A stretch of 64,000 bases of DNA from Candidatus Gastranaerophilales bacterium (GCA_944325145.1 CALYDL010000009.1:1-64000), one strand, 5' to 3'; shown: positions 15,635-27,503, numbered from the stretch's first letter. Numbers and translations: made by a program. Notes: a model not told the origin generated them from the sequence alone.

Positions 15635-17626
15635 TTAATTTAAAATATCTCTTAATTTTTTAATTTTATCTCTAATTTCAGCCGCCCTTTCAAAATCTAA
15701 AAGTTTAGCTGCTTTCATCATATCTTTTTCAAGTTTATTTAAAAGTTTTGGCAAGTCTTTTTTGTCTATTTTTAATTCGGTCATAGATTCTGCAATAATA
15801 TCTTCAACGTTTCTATAACTTTGAACAAGCGCCAATAAATTATTTTCAACGGGTTTTTTAATTGTTTTTGGGGTTATATTATGGTCTTTATTATATTTTA
15901 ATTGAATTTCACGCCTTCTTTTTGTTTCATCAATTGCCATTTTCATGGAATCTGTTATTTTATCTGCATACATTATAACTTTGCCGTTAACGTTTCTTGC
16001 AGAACGCCCTATTGTTTGAATTAAAGATGTTTCGCACCTTAAAAAGCCTTCTTTGTCTGCATCCATAATGGCAACCAAAGAAACCTCAGGAACATCAAGC
16101 CCTTCTCTTAAAAGGTTTACACCAATTAAAACGTCAAAAACACCGAGCCTTAAATCTCTTAAAATTTCAACTCTTTCTATTGATTGAATTTCAGAGTGCA
16201 AATAGCGAACTTTAACGCCTTTTGAATTAAGATATTCAGATAAATCTTCGGCCATTTTTTTAGTTAATGTAGTTACAAAAACTCTTTCATTTTTTTCAAC
16301 CACTTTTTCAATTTCATTAATTAAATCACTCACTTGCCCTTCTGTCGGGTGAAGTTCAATTATAGGGTCAACAAGCCCTGTGGGGCGAATTATTTGCTCT
16401 ACCATAGAATCTGAAACTTCTTTTTCAAAGTCGCCCGGCGTTGCTGATATAAAAATTTTCTGGTTAATTTTTCCCCAAAATTCTTCAAATGTCAGGGGCC
16501 TATTATCTTTTGCACAAGGAAGCCTGAACCCGTAATCAACCAAAACATCTTTTCTTGAAGAATCCCCAAAATACATTCCTTTTAATTGGGGCAATGTTAC
16601 GTGAGATTCATCTATAACAACAAGAAAATCTTCTCTGAAATAATCCAATAAAGTTGCGGGGGGAGTTCCTTTTTCCCTTCTTTCCAAAATTCTTGAATAG
16701 TTTTCAATGCCGGAACAATAGCCCATTTCTTTAATCATTTCAATGTCATAGTTAACCCTTTGCTCCAGCCTTTGAGCTTCAACAAGTTTATTTTGAGAAT
16801 AAAGTTCCCCCAAGCGTTCTTTTAATTCTTCTCTAATCATCCTTATGGATTCTTCTTGGTTGTCATCATCCGCTAAATAATGAACTGCAGGATAGATAAC
16901 AGTTTCAGAAACGGTTTCTATAACTTCGCCTGTTGTTGCATCTATTCTTGAAATTTTTTCAATTTCATCGCCAAATAATGAAATTCTTGTTATAACTTTT
17001 TCAAAAGCAGGCATGATTTCAATTAAATCGCCCCTAACTCTAAAGGTTGCTCTTTTTAGTTCAACATCGTTTCTTTCATATCTTGTTAAAATCAGGTGGT
17101 TTAATAATGCTTTTCTATCTATTTCATCGCCAATATGAAGTGTGACAGCACCTTTAAAATAATTTTCAGGCAGCCCCAAACCATAAATGCAGCTAACAGA
17201 TGCTACAACTATAACATCGTTTCTTTCATATAAACTTCTTGTTGTGTTGTGGCGAAGCCTGTCTATTTCATCATTTATGGAAGCCGTTTTTTCAATGTAG
17301 GTATCTGTTCTTGGAATGTAGGCTTCAGGCTGATAGTAATCATAATATGATATAAAATATTCAACCGCATTGTTTGGAAAAAGCTCTTTAAATTCGCCGT
17401 ATAATTGGGCGGCAAGCGTTTTATTGTGGGCAATTACAAGAGTTGGTTTTTGAACTTTTTCAATAACATTTGCAATTGTAAAAGTTTTGCCTGAACCTGT
17501 TACCCCTAAAAGCGTTTGATTTTTAAAACCTTTATTTATGCCATCAACCAATTCTTTAATTGCTTTTGGCTGATCGCCAGATGGCTTATGATTTGATACT
17601 ATTTGAAATTTATTTTCTTTCGGCAT
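15635..17626 (-). CDS. uvrB: Excinuclease ABC subunit UvrB
   Basis: Damage-recognition helicase of nucleotide excision repair. Walker A GVTGSGKT is at 41-48, the YYQPEAY damage-binding beta-hairpin is near residue 95, helicase motifs such as DESHVTLPQ and QTIGRSARN are intact, and a C-terminal UVR motif (about 625-660) binds UvrC. The 663-aa length is normal. It starts 24 nt after the tolC-like gene without a visible SD, so it may be expressed as the last gene of the efflux operon. uvrA is not in the window. Confidence 0.97.
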   Translation of the reverse strand: MPKENKFQIVSNHKPSGDQPKAIKELVDGINKGFKNQTLLGVTGSGKTFTIANVIEKVQKPTLVIAHNKTLAAQLYGEFKELFPNNAVEYFISYYDYYQPEAYIPRTDTYIEKTASINDEIDRLRHNTTRSLYERNDVIVVASVSCIYGLGLPENYFKGAVTLHIGDEIDRKALLNHLILTRYERNDVELKRATFRVRGDLIEIMPAFEKVITRISLFGDEIEKISRIDATTGEVIETVSETVIYPAVHYLADDDNQEESIRMIREELKERLGELYSQNKLVEAQRLEQRVNYDIEMIKEMGYCSGIENYSRILERREKGTPPATLLDYFREDFLVVIDESHVTLPQLKGMYFGDSSRKDVLVDYGFRLPCAKDNRPLTFEEFWGKINQKIFISATPGDFEKEVSDSMVEQIIRPTGLVDPIIELHPTEGQVSDLINEIEKVVEKNERVFVTTLTKKMAEDLSEYLNSKGVKVRYLHSEIQSIERVEILRDLRLGVFDVLIGVNLLREGLDVPEVSLVAIMDADKEGFLRCETSLIQTIGRSARNVNGKVIMYADKITDSMKMAIDETKRRREIQLKYNKDHNITPKTIKKPVENNLLALVQSYRNVEDIIAESMTELKIDKKDLPKLLNKLEKDMMKAAKLLDFERAAEIRDKIKKLRDILN

Positions 17627-17650
17627 AAATAAATTGTTGCACTTAAAATG

Positions 17651-19330
17651 TTAAATTTCAACATTTTCATGGTTTTCAACAGGTTTTAGAGATTGGCCGA
17701 TAGCTTTTTCCAAATTTGCTTTAGCGCTATTGTAGGTGTATACGTTTGAAACGTATGCAAGTTTTGCATTTTCATAAGTTACTTGAGATTCTTTTAATTC
17801 AACCGCATCGCAAACGCCTGCTTTATATCTTCCTTGAGATAATTCAAAGCTTTCTCTTGCTTGCTGCACTGCAACTTTAGAAGCCGCTATTCTTTCTCTT
17901 GCATCGTTTAATTGAACGTATGCTGTTTGAATTTCATAGTAAATATCATTAACAGAAGCTTTGGTGTTATATTGCTGTTGTTTCATCTCAGCCTTTGCCT
18001 GTTTAATTTGAGATGTGATTGTTACAGGGTTTATAACAGGAAATTCAAAATAGCCGCCAACTGAATACCAAGTGGCATCTGTGAAATGGTCTCTGCCCCC
18101 CATAGAAAGGTCAGCTGAAACTGAAATTTTTGGCATATATGTTTTTTTAGCTAATTTAACATATTCATCTGCCATTTTCATTTGTAAAATTGCCATTTTA
18201 AGATCAGGGCGAGCTTCATTTGCAATTTCAATAGCACCTTTCATTGTAATATCGGTTGCTTCATAAGGCATAACCGTATTTACAACGTAGGGTTCAATAA
18301 ACGGAGTTCCCATAACATTATTTAATTTAGAAACTGCAAGGTCAACCGCATTTGTTGCTTCTATGTAATTTGCCTTAGCATCTGCCAAATTAGCTGATGC
18401 TATTGTTACATCAACTTTTGGTCTTGTGCCGATTTCATAGAAAGCACGCGCTTGTTTATACATTGTTTCATATTGTTCAACCGTTTCTTGCCTTACCTGT
18501 TTTGCGCTTAGTGCGTATAAAAGGTTATAATAAGCGTCTTTAACATCGCAAACAACAGAATTTACAACAGATTCAATATTTTGTTTTGCATTTTCCCATT
18601 CAAGTTTATTAATTGTATATTGGTTTTGTGTAACACCAAAGTCATAAACCAATTGAGAAAGTGAAATTGTGCCAAGCAAATATTTTGTATAAGTTGGAAT
18701 TTTAAAACCGGAAGGCATACCTGACATATCGGGTTTATTTCTCATAATGCCCGTTGAAGTTGAAAGGCTTGGTGTGTAGTTTGCAATTGTTTGAACTTTG
18801 TTTTCTTTAACCGCAGATGAATTTGCATAAGCAGCTTGAATTTTTGGGTTATTATTTAAAGCAAGTTCAAGGCAATCTGCCAAAGATAATTCTTCTGATT
18901 TTGAAACGGCACCTTGAATTGTAATGTGTTTGTCTTCAACATCGCCAACAGGGTAATAACCGTTTTCGGGAATTAAATATTCAGAATAATCGTTTTTATT
19001 TTTCTTTTCTTTTTTTACTTTCCTTTTTTCAAGCTTTTCACCTTTTTTATCTATGGTTATTTCTTCTTCTTTGTTATTTTCACCTGAAACTGCAGGAACT
19101 TCTTCCTTAATTTCTTTTATATTTTCTTCAACTTTTTCTTTTATATCTTCTTTTGTCTGAACGGCAGCAGGTTCCTTTGCATCTTGAACAACAGGAACAG
19201 GTGCTGTCACGTTTGCATCTTGCTCAGAAATTAATATCGGTTCGCTTGCAATGGCAATATTAACTGATAGTGCAATTGGCAATATAAAATATAAGAATTT
19301 CCCATAAAACTTTTTATTGGAATTTTTCAT
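17651..19330 (-). CDS. TolC-family outer membrane efflux protein
   Basis: Outer membrane channel of a tripartite efflux pump. It has a signal peptide (about 1-28), an unusual ~100-aa charged Lys/Glu/Val linker, then two OEP repeats with long coiled-coil helices (roughly 150-340 and 370-545). At 559 aa it is longer than E. coli TolC because of the linker. It overlaps the RND gene by 17 nt, which assigns it to that pump. Confidence 0.92.
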   Translation of the reverse strand: MKNSNKKFYGKFLYFILPIALSVNIAIASEPILISEQDANVTAPVPVVQDAKEPAAVQTKEDIKEKVEENIKEIKEEVPAVSGENNKEEEITIDKKGEKLEKRKVKKEKKNKNDYSEYLIPENGYYPVGDVEDKHITIQGAVSKSEELSLADCLELALNNNPKIQAAYANSSAVKENKVQTIANYTPSLSTSTGIMRNKPDMSGMPSGFKIPTYTKYLLGTISLSQLVYDFGVTQNQYTINKLEWENAKQNIESVVNSVVCDVKDAYYNLLYALSAKQVRQETVEQYETMYKQARAFYEIGTRPKVDVTIASANLADAKANYIEATNAVDLAVSKLNNVMGTPFIEPYVVNTVMPYEATDITMKGAIEIANEARPDLKMAILQMKMADEYVKLAKKTYMPKISVSADLSMGGRDHFTDATWYSVGGYFEFPVINPVTITSQIKQAKAEMKQQQYNTKASVNDIYYEIQTAYVQLNDARERIAASKVAVQQARESFELSQGRYKAGVCDAVELKESQVTYENAKLAYVSNVYTYNSAKANLEKAIGQSLKPVENHENVEI

Positions 19331-22300
19331 TTTCTCTCATTTCCTCAATGTGTTTTTGCTTTCTTAATTTACTTTGTTCTTTTGCTCTTTCTCTTTGATT
19401 TTGAATGTGAGCATAAAATGCGGGAACTAAAATTGCACCAACGGTAACCGCAACTATCATACCGCCAAATACTGCCGTTCCTAAAGATTTTCTGGATTCA
19501 GCGCCGGCACCTGTTGCTACAACCAAAGGCACCATACCCAAGATGAACGCAATACCTGTCATCATAACGGCTCTGAACCTTATATTAGCAGCCTCCATCG
19601 CAGCTTCATATACAGTTTTGTTTTCGTCTTCCCTTGCAACTTTTGCAAACTCAACAATCAAAATAGCTTGTTTTGCCGCAAGGCCTATTAACATGATAAG
19701 CCCTATTTGAGCATAAATGTCAAGTTGGTTTCCTGTAACATATTGAAGGAAAAGTGCCCCCAACATTGCAATAGGCGTAATTAACATAACGCCCACAGGC
19801 AGCATCCAGCTTTCATATAATGCAACAAGGAACAAATATACAAACACTAAGCTCATTAAAAGAACAGATGCTGTTTGGCCTGTTGATTCAATTTCTTGCA
19901 AAGATGTACCGGACCATGCAAAGCTTAAATCAGACTTTAATTTATCTTTTGAAATTTTTATCATTTCATTAATTGCATCACCTGAAGATTGACCTTTTGC
20001 AGGGTTACCTTGAATTTGAATTGCATTATACATATTGAACTTAGTAACACTATACGGGCCTGTAACAGGTTTAATATTTAAAACTGAACTTAAAGGAGCA
20101 GATTTGCCGTCGTTTGTTTTGATATAGATTTTATCCATATCAGACGGAACACCCCTGTATGGTTCATCTGCTTGCATCATAACCCTGAATACCCTGCCTT
20201 GAAGGTTGAAGTCGTTTACATAATAAGCACCAAATTGTGATGATAAAGCTGCAACAACTTCTGATTCAGATATATTTTGAGCTTTTAATTTTTGATAATC
20301 AATATCGATTAAAAACTGCGGAATATTTGCGTTGAATTGGGTAAACACGCTCGATAATTTAGGGCTTTGGTTGGCTGCCGCCATAAGCTGAACAGCTTCA
20401 TTGTATAATTCTTGAGAAGTTCTTCCGCCTTTATCCAACAATTGATATTCAAAGCCGCCGAACATACTCATACCTGATATTGCAGGAGGAACGAACGTTA
20501 CAATTTGGGCTTCATTATATTGAGATGTTATTTTTGCAATGCTCTTTTTATAATCAGCCAGTGTTGTTGCCCATCTTGCCTTTTCTTCTGGGCTCATAAA
20601 TAATTTTCTTAATTTTGAAGGGCCCTTTCTTTCTTCAAAAGATTGGAAAACCGTGAATATCAAGGCTGTGTTATCACCGTTCATACCGATGATACCGCCA
20701 ATTTGCCTAATACCCGGAAGTTCCATTAATTGTTCTTCAATTTCTTTTGAAAGTTCTGAAGTTTTTGCTAAAGAAGTACCATCGGGCATAATTATGTTTG
20801 TCAAAATTGCACCCATATCTTCTTCCGGTAAGAACCCTGTTGGAATCAACCTAAACAAGCCGCCTAAGCCTGCAAGGATTAAAACGTAAACCAAAAGAGT
20901 TTTGCCGCCGCGTCTTATAAAGTAATCTGAGCCTTCTAAGAAAACTTTTTTCACTCTGTCAAAAAACCTGTTATATTTTTTAATGCAGATTTCCCAAGCT
21001 GAAGCTATAAATTCACCCCAGGCTCTGATTTTTTCTTTTGTGGTTTTAGGGTGGCATTTTGACCAGTAATCAGTATATAATTCTCTGAATTTTTCATGGA
21101 AAGTTCTTGTTGGAATTTCATCTTTACCCCTTAAAATTGTTGCGCAAAGCGCAGGAGCCAAAGTTAAAGCTACAACAACCGAAAAACCGATTGAAGCCGC
21201 AATTGTAACAGCAAATTGCAAGAACATTTTGCCTGAAATACCTGAAATAAAACAGCAGGGAACAAATACTGCCATCAAAACAAGAGATGTTGCAACAACA
21301 GCACCTGTGATTTCTTGCATTGAAATAATTGTTGCTTCTTTGGGGGAAACACCCATTTCAATGTGCCTTTGAACGTTTTCAACAACAACGATACTATCGT
21401 CAACAACAGTACCTACCGCTAATACAAACCCAAATAAGGTTAGAGTATTAATCGATATGCCGCACACGGCAAATATTGCCAAGGTGCCTATCAAAGAAAC
21501 AGGAATTGAAACGAATGGAATTAAAGATGTTCTCCAATCGCCCAAGAACATATATACAACGATTGTAACCAATATAACCGCAAGAACAATTGCATGAACT
21601 ACTTCTGCCAATGATTCTTTAATGGTTTCTGTTGTATCTCTTAATATTTTATATCCTATACCATCAGGAAAACTTTTTGATAGTTCAACCATCTTTTTAT
21701 TACAATCGTTTGCAACTTGAATTGCGTTAGCGTCTGATAATTGCATAACAGACATAACCGCAATTTCTTGACCATTCAAACGGCCGATACTTGCATAACT
21801 TTCACCGCCAAGTTCAACTCTTGCAATATCTTTAATTCTGATTGAAGAACCATCTGTATTAGACCTTACAATAATATTTGCAAATTGTTCAGGCGTTGTT
21901 AATCTTCCTGTGGTTTTTAGGGTTATTTTCATTTGGTGTTTATTTACCAAAGGCTCAGCACCAATATCACCTGCAGGAATTTGAACGTTTTGACCTTGTA
22001 TTGCTGTTTGCACTTCTAATGGCGAAACATTCAAAGCCGCCATTTTATTCGCATCAAGCCAAACTCTTATAGAATAATCTCTTGCACCGTATACGTTAAC
22101 TTGGCCAACGCCATTTACACGGGCAAGTTCATCTTTTAAATAAATAGATGCATAGTTTGAAACATCAATTAAGTTTTTGGAATCATCGGGTGAATAAACG
22201 GCATACATAACAAGGCCGGCACCTTGTGTAGACCTTTTTGTAGTTAACCCGTATCTTTGAACATCAGACGGAAGCCTTGGTGTTGCCAAAGAAACCCTGT

Positions 22301-22625
22301 TTTGAACGTTTACAAGCGCCATATCAGGGTCTGTACCCGTTTTAAAGAATACGTTTAATTGATAAGTACCGTTGCTTGAAGTACTTGTCATATAAATCAT
22401 ATCTTCTACACCGTTTACTTGTGCTTCAATAGGTTGCGCTACGGTTGATTCAACAACTTCTGAGCTTGCACCTGTATATGTAGCTTGAACAACAACCTGA
22501 GGCGGTGTAATATCGGGGTATTCTTCCAAAGGAAGGTTTTTAAGACATATAAGCCCGACTAAAACTATAACCAGTGATAAAACTATGGCAAATCTTGGTC
22601 TTTCTATAAAAAATTTGGCAAACAT
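19314..22625 (-). CDS. RND efflux transporter, HAE1/AcrB type
   Basis: Inner membrane proton-driven multidrug pump. It has 12 membrane helices in the RND 1+5+1+5 pattern, two large periplasmic loops, and the proton-relay double Asp in helix 4 ([17 protein letters not shown]). GFLPEEDMG in the second loop is typical. The 1103-aa length is slightly above AcrB because of a cytoplasmic insert around residues 500-555 (Lys/Trp-rich) and a charged C-terminal tail. It lies 7 nt after the MFP gene and overlaps the TolC gene. The substrates are unknown. Confidence 0.96.
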   Translation of the reverse strand: MFAKFFIERPRFAIVLSLVIVLVGLICLKNLPLEEYPDITPPQVVVQATYTGASSEVVESTVAQPIEAQVNGVEDMIYMTSTSSNGTYQLNVFFKTGTDPDMALVNVQNRVSLATPRLPSDVQRYGLTTKRSTQGAGLVMYAVYSPDDSKNLIDVSNYASIYLKDELARVNGVGQVNVYGARDYSIRVWLDANKMAALNVSPLEVQTAIQGQNVQIPAGDIGAEPLVNKHQMKITLKTTGRLTTPEQFANIIVRSNTDGSSIRIKDIARVELGGESYASIGRLNGQEIAVMSVMQLSDANAIQVANDCNKKMVELSKSFPDGIGYKILRDTTETIKESLAEVVHAIVLAVILVTIVVYMFLGDWRTSLIPFVSIPVSLIGTLAIFAVCGISINTLTLFGFVLAVGTVVDDSIVVVENVQRHIEMGVSPKEATIISMQEITGAVVATSLVLMAVFVPCCFISGISGKMFLQFAVTIAASIGFSVVVALTLAPALCATILRGKDEIPTRTFHEKFRELYTDYWSKCHPKTTKEKIRAWGEFIASAWEICIKKYNRFFDRVKKVFLEGSDYFIRRGGKTLLVYVLILAGLGGLFRLIPTGFLPEEDMGAILTNIIMPDGTSLAKTSELSKEIEEQLMELPGIRQIGGIIGMNGDNTALIFTVFQSFEERKGPSKLRKLFMSPEEKARWATTLADYKKSIAKITSQYNEAQIVTFVPPAISGMSMFGGFEYQLLDKGGRTSQELYNEAVQLMAAANQSPKLSSVFTQFNANIPQFLIDIDYQKLKAQNISESEVVAALSSQFGAYYVNDFNLQGRVFRVMMQADEPYRGVPSDMDKIYIKTNDGKSAPLSSVLNIKPVTGPYSVTKFNMYNAIQIQGNPAKGQSSGDAINEMIKISKDKLKSDLSFAWSGTSLQEIESTGQTASVLLMSLVFVYLFLVALYESWMLPVGVMLITPIAMLGALFLQYVTGNQLDIYAQIGLIMLIGLAAKQAILIVEFAKVAREDENKTVYEAAMEAANIRFRAVMMTGIAFILGMVPLVVATGAGAESRKSLGTAVFGGMIVAVTVGAILVPAFYAHIQNQRERAKEQSKLRKQKHIEEMRENEKFQ

Positions 22626-22632
22626 TATTTAA

Positions 22633-23835
22633 TTAATCCTCTTGTTTTTTTGCTTCGTCTTTTTTTGTTTCAGCATCATTTTTATCTTCTGTCTGTTTTT
22701 CGATTATATTAACAGGAACTCCGTCTCTAACTTTTATAATGCCTGTTTCAACATATTTTTCATTTTTATCTATGCCGGATTTAATAATCCAATTGTTGCC
22801 TTGTTGGCCGTCTGTTTCGATAGATCTTTTATGGGCAACATTATTTTCGTCAATTACAAATAAATATCTTCCGTTTGTATCTTGAAGAACAGCAGTCATA
22901 GGAACAGCCATTCTTTTAATTTTCTTATTTGAATAGACTTTAACGCCTACAAAATCTCCGGGGATTAAAGTTGATTCAGGGTTCGGGAAAGTTGCTCTCA
23001 AGGTAATTGAACCTGTGGTTTCTGATATTACGTTATCAAAGAAATCCGCATTACCTGTTTTATTGTAGATAGAACCATCGGGAAGTTTGATTTCAACTTT
23101 AATCGGTTTTTTATTTTTAGAATCAGGAATAATTTCATCTTCTTTCAAAGAAGCAAAAATTCCGGAATCAAGAGAATATGTTACATAAATTGGGTCAATG
23201 CTAACAACTTTTGTTAAAACCGTATTTGGAGATGACAAGAAGTTGCCGACAGTTACAACAGGCAAGCTGATTTTACCTGTAATAGGCGCTGTAACTCTTG
23301 TGTATGATAAAAGCCTTTTTGCATCATTAACGGCAGCAATGTTTGCTTTAACCGTTGCATTTGCAGCATCTCTTGCAGCAAGTGCGTTATCATATTCAGA
23401 TTTTGAAACAAAATCGTTTGCTACAAGTTCTTTTGTTCTTTCAAAATCTTTTTGAGCTTGGTATTGTTGAGCTTTAGCAGTATCTAAGTTTGCTTTTGCC
23501 TTATCATATGCAATTTGAAATTCTGTTGGGTCAATTATGTATAATAATTGGCCTTTTTTAACCAAATCGCCATCTTTGTAATGCTGGCTCATAATCATGC
23601 CTTGAACACGAGCAATTACATCTGCCGATTTCACCGCAACAACACGGCCCGGGGCTTCAATAACGCTTGAAGTTTCAATTTCAAAAGGCGTATTTGCCTC
23701 AACGTTTGGTATCATTGATTTTTTAATTGCTTCTGATTGTTCTTTTTCAGAATTTTTTGTTTCAAAAAACCTATATGCAATACTTAAAAGCAAAACTAAA
23801 ACTATTGTAATTGTAATTGTTAACTTCTTATTCAT
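22633..23835 (-). CDS. RND pump periplasmic adaptor (membrane fusion protein)
   Basis: Links the RND pump to the TolC channel. It has an N-terminal membrane anchor (about residues 5-22), a split lipoyl/barrel-sandwich domain (IARVQGMI ... VKKGQLLYIID and ITGKISLPVVTVGNFL), a coiled-coil hairpin (about 95-150), and a beta-barrel plus membrane-proximal domain. I took the ATG at 23835 because GGTGA precedes it by 6 nt; an ATG 12 nt upstream has no SD. No Cys for lipid attachment. First gene of the MFP-RND-TolC-UvrB operon. Confidence 0.94.
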   Translation of the reverse strand: MNKKLTITITIVLVLLLSIAYRFFETKNSEKEQSEAIKKSMIPNVEANTPFEIETSSVIEAPGRVVAVKSADVIARVQGMIMSQHYKDGDLVKKGQLLYIIDPTEFQIAYDKAKANLDTAKAQQYQAQKDFERTKELVANDFVSKSEYDNALAARDAANATVKANIAAVNDAKRLLSYTRVTAPITGKISLPVVTVGNFLSSPNTVLTKVVSIDPIYVTYSLDSGIFASLKEDEIIPDSKNKKPIKVEIKLPDGSIYNKTGNADFFDNVISETTGSITLRATFPNPESTLIPGDFVGVKVYSNKKIKRMAVPMTAVLQDTNGRYLFVIDENNVAHKRSIETDGQQGNNWIIKSGIDKNEKYVETGIIKVRDGVPVNIIEKQTEDKNDAETKKDEAKKQED

Positions 23836-23847
23836 TTTTTTCACCAT

Positions 23848-24203
23848 ATTAGAATATACAATTGATTAATAACATAACGATATTAACACTTAAAATAAGC
23901 TTCGGGCAACATTACAGGCTACTCCATTTGTATGATTTTATGTGCAGCTTATTTAAAATGGTAGCATTAATGTGTTTCTTTTGCAACATGTTTCTTAAAA
24001 AACATATATAAGGAGTAGCAAATTTTTTTATTTATGGTTTTTAAAACCCAAGTTAGGTGAAAAAGTCCGGAATAATAGCATATATAACGAAAAGAATTTG
24101 AATATTACCCCATAAGACAGTTTTTTATTTAAACTTTCAGCGGTTAATTCTTGGAATAAAATGCTTCAAGATAAGGTAAACAGTTTATTAAATGAGATTA
24201 TTA
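23848..24203. other. Non-coding stretch upstream of the efflux operon
   Basis: No convincing gene apart from the small one that follows. AAATAAGCT (23893-23901) and AGCTTATTT (23946-23954) form a 9-bp inverted repeat 44 nt apart, in the position of the efflux operon leader or operator. The rest is AT-rich with no clear structure. Confidence 0.4.
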
Positions 24204-24362
24204 ATGGATTTTAAAGAATACGTAAAAAAAGTAAACAAAAAAGTAAGAAAGGCTGACAAAAAGGCAAAAAACCCTTTTTTAGAGCGCAGTTTTGCCTACA
24301 ACCCTTTTATGAGTGCAATTGAACAAACCTACATTTGGGTTGAACAGAAAAAATGGCATTAA
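24204..24362 (+). CDS. Small basic protein, unknown function
   Basis: A 52-aa frame with a strongly Lys-rich N-terminal half and an aromatic C-terminal half (SFAYNPFMSAIEQTYIWVE), no membrane segment and no family I know. A weak GAG lies 7 nt before this ATG; an in-frame ATG at 24192 would add four residues. Codon use resembles the neighbouring genes, but there is no strong SD or terminator. Confidence 0.45.
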   Translation: MDFKEYVKKVNKKVRKADKKAKNPFLERSFAYNPFMSAIEQTYIWVEQKKWH

Positions 24363-24435
24363 GAATTGTTAATGGTTGCATTTAACTTTTCTCTTTATGA
24401 TACGATAAAATAAAATCGGAAATTAAGAGGAATTT

Positions 24436-25533
24436 ATGAAAACTTTAAGCCTTGTTATACCTGTTTACAATGAAGAAAGAACTTTAAGAAACATAGTTTC
24501 TGAGGTTATAGAAAAAATAAAATCGGATGAAATTAATTTAGAATTAGTTTTGGTTGATGATTGTTCATCTGATAATAGTTTGAAAATCGCAAAAGAAATT
24601 GCAAGTGAAATTCCTTTTGTTAAAGTTTTTCACCACGAAAAAAACCAAGGAAAAGGCGCAGCCTTAAAAACAGGCTTTATGAATGCAACGGGGGATTATA
24701 TAGGCATTCAAGATGCTGATTTGGAATATGACCCTAAAGATTACCTCAAGCTTTTAAAACCGCTGTTAGAAGACAAAGCAGATGTTGTTTACGGCAGCAG
24801 ATATTTAAAAAGAGATACAAGGCGCATTTTATATTTTTGGCACACCTTTATGAATAAAGGCTTAACCCTTTTAACAAATATGTATACAAACCTTGATATA
24901 ACAGATATGGAAACTTGTTATAAACTTTTTAAAAGAGAAGTTATTCAAGAAATTGCACCGAATTTAAAAGAAAACAGATTCGGTTTTGAGCCTGAAGTTA
25001 CAATTTATGTTTCAAAAGGAAAATATAGATTATATGAATGTGCCATAAGTTACAATCCAAGAACCTTTGAAGAAGGCAAAAAAATTGGCGCAAAAGACGG
25101 TTTAAGGGCCTTATATTGCATTTTTCACTATGGCGGCCACGTTGCACCCGTTCCAATGCAAATTTTATTATACCTTTTTATAGGCGGCGTTTCAGCTATT
25201 GCAAACATTTTATTCTTTATGATTTTTAACCACTATAAAATGGATTTAGTTTACAGTGTTTGGTTTGCATTTATAATTTCTGCAATGATAAATTATTTCC
25301 TTTGCATTGCAATTTTATTCAGACACAAAGCAAGATGGACAACATTTGGCGAAATTGTTTCATATATTATAACCTTAATCATTATGGGCGCGCTTGATTA
25401 CATTTGCACCTATGGGCTTATTTTTGTTGGGCTTTCAAGCTTTTGGTCAAAAACAATTTCAAGTTTAATTGGCGTTGTCGGCAATTTTGTTTTAAGAAAA
25501 TATTTTGTATTTCAGGAAAAAACAAAAAAATGA
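24436..25533 (+). CDS. Glycosyltransferase family 2 fused to a GtrA-like domain
   Basis: Residues 1-235 are a polyprenyl-phosphate sugar synthase of the DPM1/GtrB type: LVIPVYNEERTL, VDDCSSDNS and QDADLEYDP (DxD-like metal site). Residues 240-365 hold four membrane helices of the GtrA flippase-like family. Such fusions make and may flip undecaprenyl-phosphate sugars for the next enzyme. AAGAGG precedes the ATG. The stop overlaps the start of the membrane glycosyltransferase that would use the product. Confidence 0.9.
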   Translation: MKTLSLVIPVYNEERTLRNIVSEVIEKIKSDEINLELVLVDDCSSDNSLKIAKEIASEIPFVKVFHHEKNQGKGAALKTGFMNATGDYIGIQDADLEYDPKDYLKLLKPLLEDKADVVYGSRYLKRDTRRILYFWHTFMNKGLTLLTNMYTNLDITDMETCYKLFKREVIQEIAPNLKENRFGFEPEVTIYVSKGKYRLYECAISYNPRTFEEGKKIGAKDGLRALYCIFHYGGHVAPVPMQILLYLFIGGVSAIANILFFMIFNHYKMDLVYSVWFAFIISAMINYFLCIAILFRHKARWTTFGEIVSYIITLIIMGALDYICTYGLIFVGLSSFWSKTISSLIGVVGNFVLRKYFVFQEKTKK

Positions 25534-27038
25534 TGCTTGATATACCTTTAAAAAACATTCTGACAGCATTAAAAAATAGAGAGCTTCCCATAGCCAAACT
25601 TGCAATTTTAATTATAATAATTGCAGGGGTTATTTTAAGAATTAAAATTTACCTTTTTAACCAAGGTTTATGGGGAGATGAGCTTTCTTTAGTATATTAC
25701 AATTTTATGAAAAAAAGTTTTTTGGAACTTTTTCAACCGCTTAACAATAATCAAGTTGCCCCGCCATTATTTTTAATTACAACAAAATTCTTTTTTGAAA
25801 TGGGAAGAAGCATTAATGCTTGGCTGTATGCAGATTTAGGCGCAAAGTTTTTTCCTTTCATTTGCTCCTTTTTATCTGTTTTTGGGTTCTATTTTCTTTT
25901 AAATAAAGTTTTTAAAAATAAAATTTATATAGCAATTTGCACGCTTCTTTTTTGTTTTAACCCGATTGCACTAAGTTACACGCAAGAAGTTAAACAATAT
26001 TCAACAGACCTTTTATTTTCAATTTTGCTAATTTATACTTTTTATTCAATTAATTTTAAACAAGATTCAATTAAAAAAATTTCAATATATTCTCTTATAT
26101 TATTAATTTCAATATGGTTTTCAACTTCTGCTATTTTTGTTATTATGGCAGGTTTTTGCTATTTAATATTTGATTTTATAAAAAACAAAACTTACGATAA
26201 AAAGTTCTTATTTTTCGCTATTCCGTTTGCTGTAAATTTTTTAATTTGGTATTTTATATATTATCTTCCCGTTAAAGAGTTAAATTATGAGTATATGTTT
26301 AATTTTTGGGGAAAAGAAGCGCAGAAATTTTTAGTATATGATGTTTTTGGAATTTTTAACCACGAGCTAAAGGCTTTAACTTCTTTTAATTATATTCTTC
26401 CCGCCCTTGGAGTTGGAATTTTAATTTTAATATATAAAAAAGAATTAAAAATTTTAGCATTAACAATTTTGCCTGTAATTTTTTGTTCAATGGCTTCTTA
26501 TATGTATTTTTACCCTTTTGAATTAAGGTTAATTTTGTTTCTTTTGCCATCAATTATAATAGTTTCAACTTCATTTTTGCTTTTAATTGAAGAAAACAAG
26601 AAAAATGTTTTTGCGATTTTTATTTTCACTTTAATTGCAACAGTCTTGCAGTTTGAACATTCGGTTTCAGAAAATATATATTTCAAAACAAGCGTTAGAA
26701 AACAGGTGGAATATATAATTAAAAACAGAAATAAATTTGAAAAAATATATACATTTCATATTCCTGAATTTGAGTATTATTCCAAAATATTAAATATGAA
26801 TTTAAAATGTATTTCTTTATATTACCCGTTTGAGAAAGAAAAGGCAGATTTATTTGTTAATTCTTTAGAAAAAAATAAAACACACCTTCTTTTAATACCA
26901 ACACTTGCAGGGCTAAGCGAAGAATTTCCGATAAATATGAAAACATATATGAAAAACAATGAAAAGGTAGAAATTATTGAAACAATTGCTGCTTCAAACA
27001 ATGGTAATTTTTACATAATGAAATTTAGAACAAAATAA
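25530..27038 (+). CDS. ArnT/PMT-like membrane glycosyltransferase
   Basis: A 502-aa membrane enzyme of the GT-C fold that transfers sugar from a polyprenyl-phosphate donor to a lipid or protein. About 11 membrane helices; the first periplasmic loop carries the catalytic-type acidic pair Asp50-Glu51 (GLWGDELSL). The C-terminal ~100 aa are soluble. ATGATG overlaps the stop of the GT2-GtrA gene, so the two form a donor-synthesis and transfer pair. The acceptor is unknown. Confidence 0.85.
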   Translation: MMLDIPLKNILTALKNRELPIAKLAILIIIIAGVILRIKIYLFNQGLWGDELSLVYYNFMKKSFLELFQPLNNNQVAPPLFLITTKFFFEMGRSINAWLYADLGAKFFPFICSFLSVFGFYFLLNKVFKNKIYIAICTLLFCFNPIALSYTQEVKQYSTDLLFSILLIYTFYSINFKQDSIKKISIYSLILLISIWFSTSAIFVIMAGFCYLIFDFIKNKTYDKKFLFFAIPFAVNFLIWYFIYYLPVKELNYEYMFNFWGKEAQKFLVYDVFGIFNHELKALTSFNYILPALGVGILILIYKKELKILALTILPVIFCSMASYMYFYPFELRLILFLLPSIIIVSTSFLLLIEENKKNVFAIFIFTLIATVLQFEHSVSENIYFKTSVRKQVEYIIKNRNKFEKIYTFHIPEFEYYSKILNMNLKCISLYYPFEKEKADLFVNSLEKNKTHLLLIPTLAGLSEEFPINMKTYMKNNEKVEIIETIAASNNGNFYIMKFRTK

Positions 27039-27070
27039 AAAACCCCTTATCATTTTGACAAGGGGTTTTT
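27037..27070. terminator. Terminator between converging genes
   Basis: AACCCCTT / AAGGGGTT stem with A-run and T-run on opposite sides, serving the glycosyltransferase (plus) and rplL (minus). Confidence 0.88.
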
Positions 27071-27090
27071 GCTGTGTATTAAAATTAAAA

Positions 27091-27471
27091 CTATTTAATT
27101 TCAACAGTAGCGCCAGCTTCTTCAAGTTTTTTCTTGAGTTCGTCAGCTTCTTCTTTTTTAACGTTTTCTTTAATCGGTTTAGGAGCGCCATCAACTAAAT
27201 CTTTAGCTTCTTTTAAGCCAAGACCCGTGATTTCTCTAACTAATTTAAGTACCGGAATTTTGTTAGCGCCAGCTGAAGCTAAAACAACGGTTACTTCAGA
27301 TGGAGCATCAGCTGCAGCTGCATCAGCAGCACCGGCAGCAGGAGCAGCAGCAACTGCAACAGGAGCAGCAGCTGAAACGCCGAATTTTTCTTCCATAGCT
27401 TTAACTAATTCTGCAGCTTCGATTAAAGTTAATTTTTCAATTGATTCTAAAATAGCTTCTACATTGCTCAT
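27091..27471 (-). CDS. rplL: 50S ribosomal protein L7/L12
   Basis: Stalk protein that recruits translation factors. It has the N-terminal dimerisation helix pair (1-32), an Ala/Pro-rich hinge (about 33-55) and the C-terminal domain with [20 protein letters not shown]. The 126-aa length is normal. It follows rplJ by 32 nt in the usual order, with AAGGAG as SD. Confidence 0.98.
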   Translation of the reverse strand: MSNVEAILESIEKLTLIEAAELVKAMEEKFGVSAAAPVAVAAAPAAGAADAAAADAPSEVTVVLASAGANKIPVLKLVREITGLGLKEAKDLVDGAPKPIKENVKKEEADELKKKLEEAGATVEIK

Positions 27472-27503
27472 TATTTTTTCTCCTTATTTTAATTTTTTCT
27501 AAC

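Noticed and set aside
25404-25529. Upstream extension of the ArnT/PMT-like gene
   Set aside because: The extension lies within the GtrA-domain coding region in another frame; the ATGATG overlapping the previous stop gives a normal N-terminus.
27134-27502. 122-aa frame antisense to rplL
   Set aside because: The Ala-rich hinge of L7/L12 gives an Ala/Ser-rich antisense frame; rplL is certain.
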